DNA of 30,546 nt from Methanobacterium sp. UBA410 (GCA_002498385.1 DAHH01000004.1:162022-192567), one strand, 5' to 3'. Numbered from the stretch's first letter, positions 8,121 to 15,236 are shown. Notes: generated from the letters alone by a model not told the origin. A program made the numbers and translations.

Positions 8121-10403
8121 TTATGCCACTTCCCTTGGAACTTCTCTCTCCTTCCTGACTTCAAGGCCCCTTTCAAGTTCCCTGGTCATGTTTTTATAGT
8201 ACTTCAGTACCTCGGGTGTTATTGAAGGTCCAATTTTTTTCAAAGCTTCTCTGAAATGCTTAAAAGAAACCCTCCGACTTTCCAGGTTATCATGGAGTGC
8301 AAGCATGCCTGCTTTTCTGCACACAGCAGCTATATCTGCTCCAGAATAACTTTCAGTTATTTCAGCCAGTTTTCCCAGGTTCACATCATCATCCAGGGAC
8401 ATTCCCTCTGTATGAACCCTGAATATTTCCAAGCGGGACTTTTCATCTGGTGGGGGTACAAGGACTATTTCATCAAATCTTCCAGGACGCAGAAGCGCTG
8501 AATCGAGAAGATCCGGCCTGTTTGTAGCTCCAAGAACAACAACTCCCTTCAACTCCTCAAGACCGTCCATCTCTGAAAGCAGGGTGTTCACCATTCGTTC
8601 CACAACCCTTGGTTCACCAATTCCAGCACCCCTCGCTGCTGCCAGGGCATCCAGCTCATCGAAGAACACAATGCAAGGTGAAGCCTGTTTGGCCTTGTTA
8701 AATATTTCTGATATCTTCCTTTCAGATTCTCCAAACCATTTACTCAGAACCTCTGAACCCTTGACGCTTATGAAGTTGGCCCTGGATTCTGTTGCCACTG
8801 CCTTTGAGAGCATGGTCTTACCAGTGCCTGGTGGTCCGAACAACAGTATTCCTTTGGGCGGTTCAATTCCAATCCTCTTGAAAGCATCAGGATGGTTAAG
8901 AGGCCATTCTACAGCTTCTTTCAAGGATTCTTTCAATTCCTCTAAACCGCCTATGTCTTTCCAGTGAATGTTAGGGACCTCTATGAACACTTCCCTTAAG
9001 GCCGAAGGATTTGTAAATTTAAGGGCGTCCATGAAATCTTCCTTGGTTACGAAGAGTTTTTCTAAAATTTCCTGGGGAATGGTCTGTTCTTCAAGGTCAA
9101 TATCTGGAAGTATCCTTCTGAGTGCATTCATTGCAGCTTCACGACATAGGGCCGCAAGATCTGCCCCTACAAATCCATGTGTTATATTGGAAAATTCACT
9201 GAGATCCACATCGTCTGCAAGGGGCATACCCCTGGTGTGGATCTGTAGAATCTCACACCTACCATCCTTATCTGGAACACGGAGGCCTATCTCCCGGTCA
9301 AACCTTCCAGGCCTCCTGAGCGCAGGGTCAAGTGCATCCGGCCTGTTAGTTGCCCCCACAACTATAACCTTTTCCCTTTCCTTTAATCCATCCATTAAAG
9401 CTAGTATCTGAGCCACAACCCTTCTCTCCACTTCTCCTGTGACTTCCTCCCTTCTGGGGGCTATGGCATCGATCTCATCTATAAAAATAATGGAAGGTGC
9501 TTCATCCTCAGCCTGCTTGAAAAAATCTCTTATTTTCTTTTCAGCTTCCCCTACAAATTTACTCATTATTTCAGGACCGTTTATAGCCATGAAATTTGCA
9601 TCACTCTCGTTGGCCAGGGCTTTTGCAAGGAGTGTTTTTCCAGTGCCTGGTGGGCCATGGAGAAGAACCCCTTTAGGTGGGTCAATGCCCAACCTGTCAA
9701 ATATCTCAGGATGGCGAAGCGGAAGTTCCACCATCTCCCTGATCTTGGATATTTCAGATTTCAGTCCTCCAACATCATCATAGGTAACGTCTGGTATCTT
9801 CTGTTCGATAACCTCCACTGCTTCTGGCCTTATTTCAATTTCTGTAACGTCCATGATCCTCACGATACCAGCAGGACTTGTTGAAACAACTGTGAATTTA
9901 ATTTCACCAAGTGAAAAAGGTGTTGATGTTTCAAAAAAGCTGCTGAACATACTTTCAACATCTTGAAATTCTCTAAATGTTTCTCTGGTTTTTTTAGGGG
10001 AAACCAATGCCAGAACATCACCCCTGGAAACTGTTCGCCCCATCAAATTCCTTTTGAGTATTTCTCCAGATGCCATTATACGCAGTCCCCTTGTTGCAGG
10101 GGCTAAAACCACCTTGGTTGCTTCCCTAAACTCCGCCTTCTGTATCGTGACAGTTTCTCCTATGGATGTCCCTGCGTTTGACCTTGTAAGGCCGTCCATT
10201 CTGATTATTTCAAGGCCAATATCTGCGGGATAAGCTTCTCCAACTATGGCACCTGTTGATCTTTTACCGATTATTTCAACGAGATCCCCTGGGAATAATT
10301 CAGCTTTACCCAGAAGATTCTTATCTGCCCTCACAATGCCTTTGCCCACATCGTGTTGCAGTGCTTCAGCCACTCTAAGTTCTATTTCACCTTTTTGAGG
10401 CAA
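8121..10403 (-). CDS. Cdc48/VAT-type AAA+ ATPase
   Basis: Hexameric ATP-driven protein unfoldase that extracts and unfolds substrates, probably feeding the archaeal proteasome. The 760-residue protein has the complete layout: a double-psi-barrel N domain (about 1-190), D1 with GPPGTGKT at 250-257, a FIDEIDAIAPRR Walker B near 307 and the arginine finger segment RRPGRFDRE near 363, then D2 with GPPGTGKT at 523-530, FFDELDALAAARG and RPGRFDEIV. The C-terminus is charged and ends PREVA, without the hydrophobic-Tyr-X docking motif seen in some proteasome-linked members. The start is TTG at 10403, fixed by GGAGGG at 10410-10415. A TATA box lies at 10458-10467. Confidence 0.96.
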   Translation of the reverse strand: MPQKGEIELRVAEALQHDVGKGIVRADKNLLGKAELFPGDLVEIIGKRSTGAIVGEAYPADIGLEIIRMDGLTRSNAGTSIGETVTIQKAEFREATKVVLAPATRGLRIMASGEILKRNLMGRTVSRGDVLALVSPKKTRETFREFQDVESMFSSFFETSTPFSLGEIKFTVVSTSPAGIVRIMDVTEIEIRPEAVEVIEQKIPDVTYDDVGGLKSEISKIREMVELPLRHPEIFDRLGIDPPKGVLLHGPPGTGKTLLAKALANESDANFMAINGPEIMSKFVGEAEKKIRDFFKQAEDEAPSIIFIDEIDAIAPRREEVTGEVERRVVAQILALMDGLKEREKVIVVGATNRPDALDPALRRPGRFDREIGLRVPDKDGRCEILQIHTRGMPLADDVDLSEFSNITHGFVGADLAALCREAAMNALRRILPDIDLEEQTIPQEILEKLFVTKEDFMDALKFTNPSALREVFIEVPNIHWKDIGGLEELKESLKEAVEWPLNHPDAFKRIGIEPPKGILLFGPPGTGKTMLSKAVATESRANFISVKGSEVLSKWFGESERKISEIFNKAKQASPCIVFFDELDALAAARGAGIGEPRVVERMVNTLLSEMDGLEELKGVVVLGATNRPDLLDSALLRPGRFDEIVLVPPPDEKSRLEIFRVHTEGMSLDDDVNLGKLAEITESYSGADIAAVCRKAGMLALHDNLESRRVSFKHFREALKKIGPSITPEVLKYYKNMTRELERGLEVRKEREVPREVA

Positions 10404-10457
10404 TGAGATCCCTCCTATGGTGTTAAAAAGAATGAATGGAATTATTATCTGTTATAA

Positions 10458-10467
10458 TATTTATAAA
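10458..10467 (-). promoter_or_regulatory. TATA box of the cdc48-like gene
   Basis: TTTATAAATA on the minus strand. A transcript start about 26 bases on gives a leader of about 33 bases that contains the GGAGGG site before the TTG start. Confidence 0.6.
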
Positions 10468-10548
10468 CAGAGGAATATAACTTTTTGGACTGCCGGCATT
10501 TAAACCTACATAGGGGGCTTAATTACTTATCAAACGCTCTCTATCTCT

Positions 10549-10591
10549 TTATTTAAATAAATCCCGCCCCTAGTATCATTAAAAAGGAGGG
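10549..10591 (+). promoter_or_regulatory. Promoter and strong RBS of a small membrane-protein gene
   Basis: TTATTTAAATAA at about 10549-10560 can act as a TATA box, giving a transcript start near 10581. AGGAGGG at 10585-10591 ends 5 bases before the ATG. The spacing of TATA, leader and RBS is that of a standard methanogen gene. Confidence 0.55.
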
Positions 10592-10596
10592 ATTAG

Positions 10597-10788
10597 ATGC
10601 AAAGAATTTATGGAAAAAATCCGACACCAAACCTTAAAAAACGAACAAACCACCTCGATTTCATATACATGAACAATATAGACGTTAGATCGTGCATATT
10701 TTTACTGGCCGTTGTTCTGCTTCTGATATCTAGCATAATGATTGTTGCAGCATGCCCTAACTCAAATTTACCACTTCAAGTTCAATAA
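10597..10788 (+). CDS. Small single-pass membrane protein, unknown
   Basis: I do not recognise this 63-residue protein. Residues 1-32 are polar and basic (KNPTPNLKKR). Residues 33-52 are a strongly hydrophobic segment ending IMIVAAC with C53, followed by a 10-residue polar tail. The hydrophobic-AAC ending resembles a lipobox, but it sits late in the protein for a signal peptide. It is the only plus-strand gene between 145 and 14050 with full expression signals: a TATA box, AGGAGGG before the ATG, and T5 and T7 runs after the stop (10813-10817 and 10854-10860). It diverges from cdc48 and converges on cdc6. Function is unknown; coding status is well supported by the signals. Confidence 0.65.
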   Translation: MQRIYGKNPTPNLKKRTNHLDFIYMNNIDVRSCIFLLAVVLLLISSIMIVAACPNSNLPLQVQ

Positions 10789-10853
10789 AATCCTATTAAA
10801 GTCTAAAATTAGTTTTTAAATTGCAATTCAACTTTTCAACTCATGAAAAGAGA

Positions 10854-10860
10854 TTTTTTT
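10854..10860 (+). terminator. Oligo-T terminator after the small membrane-protein gene
   Basis: A T7 run, preceded by T5 at 10813-10817, downstream of the 63-residue ORF. Archaeal RNA polymerase terminates at such runs. Confidence 0.45.
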
Positions 10861-10920
10861 AAAATTTGAAGGTTCAGTTAAAATAAAAGGGTCAAATGTC
10901 AAGAACTGACTAGAAACTGC

Positions 10921-12048
10921 TTAAATATTTTTCATGCATTTAACCATTTCTTCAGGGTTGAACCTTAAAATAACTATTCTAGAATTACCTTTTACGCCTT
11001 TACCTGTGAATTTTGTGTCTACAAGTCTTAAAAATTCCAGTTTATTCAGTGTTCTGTCAAATGATGCATAGCTTGAGGATGTTTTTTTCGTGAACGCCTT
11101 GTAGAGGTCCCCTGCAACAAGGTTATCCTCCTCTGATTCAGTTATGATCTCCAAAAGCAGTTTTTCATTATCAGAAAGGGTTTTAAGGGTACTTTTAAGA
11201 CTCACTGAACCCGTACTTTTCAGTGCTTCTTGAACGTGTTTTTCTTCAATGGTTTTTGATGCATCTGCTTCTGCAAAATTTCCACTAACCCTTAAAAGGT
11301 CTATTCCCACCCTTAAATCTCCAGCTTCCGATGATCGTTCTGCAATTTCCTCCAATAATTCATCAGATATGACATCAGGGAAAAATCCGGCTTTTATCCT
11401 CTCTTTAAGTATGCTGACCATTTCTTCGGTTGTGTAAGGGTCAAATATAACTTCATGGGGTATGAAAACAGAGTTAACATTCTTATCGAGCATGTAACGG
11501 AACTCTATATCTGAAAGTATGGCAAAGATACCTGTTTTAACACCGTTAAATTCTTCATGGGCGCGTAAAATATCATAAAATATTTTGTTCGCATTTTTGC
11601 TGTGGAAGAGGTAGTTAACATCGTCCAGTGCAACAACCAGGGCCTTTCCCTCATCACGGAGGTGTTTCATTATGTTCCCGTATATCCTTGAGAAGGGCAC
11701 ACCTGTTTCAGGGGGCATGTGGCCGAATATCTTGTTGTATATCTGGGAAAATATGTTGAAACGGGTTGTGTGAAGCTGGCAGTTAACATAAACACACACA
11801 ACTCTGTCAGAATTCCTCTCAACCATACTGAAGATCTTCTTTATGGCAGTTGTCTTTCCAGTTGCAGGAGAACCAAGTACAACAGTATTCACGGGCCTTC
11901 CACCTCTAAGTGCGGGCCTTAAACATATTGCAAGAGATTCCATCTGTGATTCTCTGTGCAAAAAGTTTTCAGGAATATAATCCGGATTAAAAGCATCTAT
12001 ATTCTTGAAAACCGTTTCATCGTAAAGCAAAATATCATCGATACCCAT
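10921..12048 (-). CDS. cdc6: Orc1/Cdc6-type replication initiation protein
   Basis: Archaeal ORC1/CDC6 proteins bind origin repeats and load the MCM helicase. This 375-residue protein has the AAA+ Walker A GSPATGKTT at 59-67, a Walker B VVALDDVNYLF near 129-139, a sensor-1 region FAILSDIEFRYM, a lid with SSEAGDLRVGIDLLR near 240, and a C-terminal winged helix (about 290-375). It lacks the long N-terminal extension of some Cdc6-1 proteins. The ATG at 12048 has no RBS, but a TATA-like element at 12072-12081 predicts a nearly leaderless mRNA. Methanobacteriales usually have two paralogs; the neighbourhood suggests this is Cdc6-2. No convincing origin repeats lie beside it. Confidence 0.93.
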   Translation of the reverse strand: MGIDDILLYDETVFKNIDAFNPDYIPENFLHRESQMESLAICLRPALRGGRPVNTVVLGSPATGKTTAIKKIFSMVERNSDRVVCVYVNCQLHTTRFNIFSQIYNKIFGHMPPETGVPFSRIYGNIMKHLRDEGKALVVALDDVNYLFHSKNANKIFYDILRAHEEFNGVKTGIFAILSDIEFRYMLDKNVNSVFIPHEVIFDPYTTEEMVSILKERIKAGFFPDVISDELLEEIAERSSEAGDLRVGIDLLRVSGNFAEADASKTIEEKHVQEALKSTGSVSLKSTLKTLSDNEKLLLEIITESEEDNLVAGDLYKAFTKKTSSSYASFDRTLNKLEFLRLVDTKFTGKGVKGNSRIVILRFNPEEMVKCMKNI

Positions 12049-12412
12049 GCTTTCTTATCTGGTACCCCTAAGTATAAAAATTGTGATTTTTTGCAAAGAT
12101 TAATTAAATCTTAGTTAAAATCTCTTAGTTAAACTGAAATTATTGAGCATAACTAAACGTGTAAAACATTGAAAAAACAAGCAATATCTGGTCATTCAAT
12201 TAATGGAAGAATTCAATGAATATAAAATCTCTACAGGCAGGCAATGCAGATACTTTAACCAAACTCATTGAGGATGAACTCAACAATGGATGGATTTTAA
12301 TCACGATCACATCTATATACCATCTTATGTCCAATGAAAAACATTTTGCATGGCTTAAAAAATGAGCTGTGAAATTTAAAATAAAAATCTAAAGTTTAAA
12401 TCTAAAGGTCAA
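12049..12412. other. cdc6 upstream region with direct repeats
   Basis: This 364-base stretch holds the cdc6 promoter (TTTTTATACT, minus, 12072-12081), a repeated TCTTAGTTAAA (12109-12119 and 12123-12133) with an inverted TAACTAA near 12150-12156, and a possible 49-codon ORF (12216-12365). I looked for ORB-like origin repeats and did not find a convincing set. Confidence 0.5.
12216..12365 (+). CDS. Possible 49-residue protein
   Basis: A short ATG-to-TGA frame encodes MNIKSLQAGNADTLTKL, followed by a segment with NNGWILITITS and a lysine end. The pattern of an N-terminal helix, then a G-W-x-L turn and a beta strand, looks like small GWxL-type beta domains (DUF1737/DUF4177-like), but this is an impression only. 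The RBS is weak (GGAAG about 8 bases upstream) and no clear TATA box is seen. It lies in otherwise AT-rich DNA and has ordinary codon usage, which slightly favours coding. It may also be a chance frame. Confidence 0.3.
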   Translation: MNIKSLQAGNADTLTKLIEDELNNGWILITITSIYHLMSNEKHFAWLKK

Positions 12413-12793
12413 TTAAAGACCGCAGAACGAGACAAATCCAATGAAAAGGTCTATTTCCTTTGAGATTATTCCAACTCCAAAGCCTGCCATAAATCCTGTT
12501 AAAAATCTTAAAGTGTTGTTACTCATTCTCCAACCCTTAAATTGGGTTGTGCCATCAATAAAAGCAGGGATAAGCATTAAAATACCTGATAAAAAGATGT
12601 ATGGATCATAGCTTGAAAAAGTAAAGTTAATGGTTATTAAACTGAAGAATGCACCTACAATTATTCCAGTACACCTCGAACAGAGTGGAAAGTAATGTCC
12701 CCTGATTTTAAAGGTTCTTTCAGGTATTCTATGGCAAAATATGTGCTTTGGCATTTTTCTACGAGTTTTACCCTTCACGATTATTACTTCCAC
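12413..12793 (-). CDS. DUF2085 family membrane protein
   Basis: A 126-residue membrane protein of the DUF2085 family; function unknown. Family hallmarks are FCHRIPERTF (C20, H21), a second cysteine pair CSRC (C38, C41) followed by TGI at the start of a membrane segment, FIDGTTQ near 79, and RMSNNTLRFLTGFMAGFG near 89. The conserved Cys/His set could bind a metal or a disulfide partner. There are three to four hydrophobic segments (about 43-58, 65-79, 96-111, 114-126). The frame opens at GTG 12793; a GTG at 12778 has GGAAG 8 bases upstream and may be the real start. It follows a 25-residue peptide gene by 45 bases and is probably cotranscribed with it. Confidence 0.85.
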   Translation of the reverse strand: MEVIIVKGKTRRKMPKHIFCHRIPERTFKIRGHYFPLCSRCTGIIVGAFFSLITINFTFSSYDPYIFLSGILMLIPAFIDGTTQFKGWRMSNNTLRFLTGFMAGFGVGIISKEIDLFIGFVSFCGL

Positions 12794-12838
12794 AACTTCA
12801 CGATTGTTCCTTCAACTAATTCAAGATTACTCTTTCAA

Positions 12839-12916
12839 CTACCTTCCATTAGCTGCCTCTGAACAAAAACAACAGGCTGCAAGTAAAAGAAGTACAATCA
12901 ACACAACTGCAATCAT
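12839..12916 (-). CDS. 25-residue hydrophobic membrane peptide
   Basis: An ATG at 12916 opens a 25-codon frame: MIAVVLIVLLLLAACCFCSE followed by AANGR and TAG. The first 14 residues are a continuous membrane segment, followed by a cysteine cluster (C15, C16, C18). LLLLAAC matches a lipobox pattern. Coding is supported by AAGGTGAT at 12920-12927, an almost perfect match to the 16S rRNA tail, a TATA element at 12957-12965 giving a leader of about 19 bases, and a palindrome directly upstream. It precedes the DUF2085 gene by 45 bases on the same strand. The frame is too short for standard gene callers. The function is unknown: it could be a membrane micro-protein, a lipopeptide, or a leader peptide controlling DUF2085. 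Confidence 0.55.
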   Translation of the reverse strand: MIAVVLIVLLLLAACCFCSEAANGR

Positions 12917-12956
12917 CCTATCACCTTCACAACCAGATTCTTTCAAATATTTTAAA

Positions 12957-12965
12957 CTTTATATC
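12957..12965 (-). promoter_or_regulatory. TATA box of the micro-protein/DUF2085 unit
   Basis: GATATAAAG on the minus strand. A transcript start about 26 bases downstream (near 12935) leaves a short leader carrying the AAGGTGAT site. Confidence 0.5.
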
Positions 12966-12980
12966 AAGTATCAATACTTG
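12965..12980. promoter_or_regulatory. Operator-like perfect palindrome CAAGTAT-CA-ATACTTG
   Basis: Two 7-base arms in perfect inverted symmetry with a 2-base spacer. It abuts the TATA element at the place where TFB would contact DNA, so a bound dimeric regulator would compete with promoter assembly. The regulator is unknown. Confidence 0.5.
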
Positions 12981-13201
12981 TATATAATAATTAGAATTGT
13001 GAATATATAATATTTACTATTCTATAAAAAGTTTCTATAAAAATTTAGTTCATTGAGAAAAAGTAATTAAAATGAAAAACGAAAAAAAAAACGAATGCTG
13101 AAGGTTAAAACAAATAAAAACAGATAAAAGAACAAACAAAAAAGACAGACCAAGGGATAAGTATTCACCTGAATTTAAAAAATCGTGCAGTGAAGGAATT
13201 T

Positions 13202-13211
13202 AAAAAAAAAA
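13202..13211 (-). terminator. Oligo-T terminator of mptE
   Basis: Ten consecutive Ts on the minus strand, 15 bases after the mptE stop codon: a strong archaeal terminator. Confidence 0.6.
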
Positions 13212-13240
13212 TCATACAATGAAAGATCATACAGTGAACT
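13211..13240. repeat. 15-nt duplication spanning the mptE stop codon
   Basis: ATCATACAATGAAAG is followed directly by ATCATACAGTGAACT. The second copy contains the mptE stop and last codons, so the duplication copied the end of the gene into the spacer. Confidence 0.7.
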
Positions 13241-13991
13241 TCTCCAGATCCAAAACCTCAATGTCCTCAACACCAGGAACTTTTTCTCCTTGGGATATGT
13301 TCACGATCTTGACCTTCTCATTTTGAGCTGCCCACGCAACAAGTTTTTTTGCGTACTCAAGTTTCAGCTCCTTGATGTTATCTGCTCTGCCCTCTGCATC
13401 TGGAATGTTGGGTCTTGAGTATCTGGTTACGATCTTTCCAAAGTCCATGCCTGCAAGCACCACAAGTTCAGCTCCCCCTGCAACCGCCAGGAAAAGACAC
13501 CTGTCTCCATCTGTAAAGCCACCGAAATCATGGACATTTTTAAGGGGTACGCTTTGAGTTGTTCCAACTGTGTTTTTAAGTAATGGTACGTACTTCTCTA
13601 TTTTATCTATGTTGTTTCCGTGGGCATGCACAACCAGCAAAGATCCTTCATTGTTTGCCTGGATTATATCCTCAATTTTGCCATCCAGATCCGTTACCAC
13701 GATGTCAGGAATTATATCTTCCTCTAGAAGTGCTGTTGTTGCCCCATCTGCACATATGAGCGTGAACTTCTCCAGATTCAGATTCTTCAACGCCCTTATG
13801 TTCCGTTTGAGGGAGGGTCCAGCTCCAAAAACAATTACGTTCTTTTTTATCGATAGATCCTGGAATGAAAGGCTTTTTTTATCCTCTAGAAGTTTGCTAA
13901 GTATCTCTGCGGATTTTTCATCCATTTTTCTGTTGAAATTAAATGCATCCAATATCTCTTTATACCATGAAAACCATACATCAAAATTCAT
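13227..13991 (-). CDS. mptE: 6-hydroxymethyl-7,8-dihydropterin pyrophosphokinase MptE
   Basis: Transfers pyrophosphate from ATP to 6-hydroxymethyl-7,8-dihydropterin in tetrahydromethanopterin synthesis, replacing bacterial FolK; cytoplasmic. The DUF115-type core shows VFGAGPSLKRNI, ICADGATTALLEEDIIPDIV, VTDLDG, VVHAHGNN, FGGFTDGDRCLFLA and LAGMDFGK. I choose the ATG at 13991 (MNFDVWFSWYKEI), giving 254 residues. An earlier in-frame ATG at 14015 lies inside the promoter TATA element. The TATA at 14012-14025 places the transcript start at about 13992, so the mRNA should be leaderless. It is divergent from the aminotransferase gene. Confidence 0.92.
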   Translation of the reverse strand: MNFDVWFSWYKEILDAFNFNRKMDEKSAEILSKLLEDKKSLSFQDLSIKKNVIVFGAGPSLKRNIRALKNLNLEKFTLICADGATTALLEEDIIPDIVVTDLDGKIEDIIQANNEGSLLVVHAHGNNIDKIEKYVPLLKNTVGTTQSVPLKNVHDFGGFTDGDRCLFLAVAGGAELVVLAGMDFGKIVTRYSRPNIPDAEGRADNIKELKLEYAKKLVAWAAQNEKVKIVNISQGEKVPGVEDIEVLDLEKFTV

Positions 13992-14011
13992 ATGAACTAC
14001 ATTGTCAAAAC

Positions 14012-14025
14012 ACATATAAATAAAG
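14012..14025. promoter_or_regulatory. Shared A/T promoter element between mptE and the aminotransferase gene
   Basis: ACATATAAATAAAG reads as a TATA box on both strands (TTTATTTATAT on the minus). It is the only good element in the 59-base gap between the two start codons. On the minus side it fits a leaderless mptE. On the plus side the predicted transcript start (about 14040-14044) would cut into the GGAGG site at 14038-14042. Confidence 0.5.
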
Positions 14026-14050
14026 TCCTAGAAAATTGGAGGTTTTTTAG

Positions 14051-15196
14051 ATGTATGAGACGTTGCTAATGATACCAGGGCCAACCAGAGTTGCCCCGAG
14101 AGTCCTAAAAGCCATGTCAAAGAGCATGATAAACCATAGGAGTGCTGCTTTCGGTGAAATTCTGAAAGAAACCAACGACATGATGTCAAAGGTTTTCAGA
14201 ACAGAAAACGAATCTTACCTGCTCACAGGTTCAGGTACAGCTGCTATGGAAGCTGCAGTTGGAAACATAACCCAGAAGGGTGATAAAGTTCTTAACATCC
14301 TTGGTGGAAAATTCGGGGAAAGGTTCATGCAGATAACCGAAACTCACAAGGGAAGTCCTGTTGAACTTGAAGTAGAATGGGGACATGCCGTAAACCCAAA
14401 CTACATAAAAGATATTCTGGAAAAAGACGAAGACATTAAAGCTGTGACTGTTGTTCACAACGAGACTTCAACAGGGGTTGCAAACCCAATAGCCGAAATA
14501 GGTAAAATAGTCAAAGATTACGATGCACTTTACATTGTTGATACTGTTTCATCCCTTGGAGGGGACGATGTATTTGTAGACGGTTATAATATTGATATTT
14601 GTGTTACAGGCTCACAAAAATGTCTTGCAGCACCACCAGGAATGGCTGCAATCACCCTAAGTGATGATGCCTGGAATGTGGTTGATAAAACAGAAAATGA
14701 CACTTATTACCTCAACATGAGGAAGTACAAAAAGAGTGGGGACAAAAATCCACCAGAAACTCCTTACACTCCCTCAGTATCATTGATGTACGCAATGCGT
14801 GAAGCATTAAATATTATAATGGAAGAAGGACTTGATTCAAGAATATTAAGGCATAAACAGGCTGCAAAAGCCACAAGAGCTGGCGTGAAGGCCCTCGGAC
14901 TTGAGCTCTTTGCAGAGCCAGATGCTGCATCTAACACGGTTACTGCCATTAAAATGCCAGAAGGTGTTACAGATAAGGATCTAAGGGGTACAATGCGTAA
15001 CAAGTACCATATAGAGCTTGCAGGTGGTCAGGACCATCTCAAAGGCAACGTCTTCAGGATAGGTCACATGGGTAACATCACCCAGAGGGATATAATAACA
15101 ACAATATCCGCCCTTGAGATGACCTTGAAAGAGCTTGGATTTGACCTTGAAATGGGAAAAGGAGTAGAGGCAGTAGAAAATGTATATTTAAGCTGA
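14051..15196 (+). CDS. Class V aminotransferase (serine/alanine-glyoxylate type)
   Basis: A PLP-dependent aminotransferase of the small-molecule class V group that includes serine-glyoxylate and alanine-glyoxylate transaminases. In methanogens the related MJ0959 protein has broad specificity and has been linked to phosphoserine/cysteine and aspartate supply. The 381 residues show MIPGPTRV at the start, a GSGTAAMEA phosphate loop near 60-68, HNETSTGV near 136, D164 in YIVDTVSSLGG, and the Schiff-base lysine K190 in VTGSQKCLAAPPG. GGQDHLKGNVFRIGHMG near 325 is the C-terminal substrate region. GGAGG lies 8 bases before the ATG. Exact substrates cannot be told from sequence. Confidence 0.92.
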   Translation: MYETLLMIPGPTRVAPRVLKAMSKSMINHRSAAFGEILKETNDMMSKVFRTENESYLLTGSGTAAMEAAVGNITQKGDKVLNILGGKFGERFMQITETHKGSPVELEVEWGHAVNPNYIKDILEKDEDIKAVTVVHNETSTGVANPIAEIGKIVKDYDALYIVDTVSSLGGDDVFVDGYNIDICVTGSQKCLAAPPGMAAITLSDDAWNVVDKTENDTYYLNMRKYKKSGDKNPPETPYTPSVSLMYAMREALNIIMEEGLDSRILRHKQAAKATRAGVKALGLELFAEPDAASNTVTAIKMPEGVTDKDLRGTMRNKYHIELAGGQDHLKGNVFRIGHMGNITQRDIITTISALEMTLKELGFDLEMGKGVEAVENVYLS

Positions 15197-15200
15197 TAAA

Positions 15201-15236
15201 TCTTTTATTCCTTTTTAAATCTTTTTATCTTTTTTA
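15201..15236 (+). terminator. Cluster of oligo-T runs after the aminotransferase gene
   Basis: Four T-runs of 4-6 bases follow within 40 bases of the stop codon, the usual archaeal termination signal. Confidence 0.6.

Larger units (their letters stand above)
12794..13226. other. Region between DUF2085 and mptE
   Basis: Besides the 25-residue gene, its promoter and the palindrome, this 433-base stretch is AT-rich. It contains a repeated TCTATAAAAA (about 13020-13042) and a diverged 15-base duplication at the mptE stop (13211-13240). I see no further gene. Confidence 0.5.

Noticed and set aside
12049..12412. Replication origin next to cdc6
   Set aside because: I looked for repeated ORB-type sequences (TTTACACTTGAAA-like or longer) and an AT-rich unwinding block flanked by them; only a single weak resemblance near 12159 was found.
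12741..13010. 89-codon plus-strand ORF
   Set aside because: It overlaps both the DUF2085 start and the RBS-supported 25-residue gene on the other strand, and lacks its own RBS.
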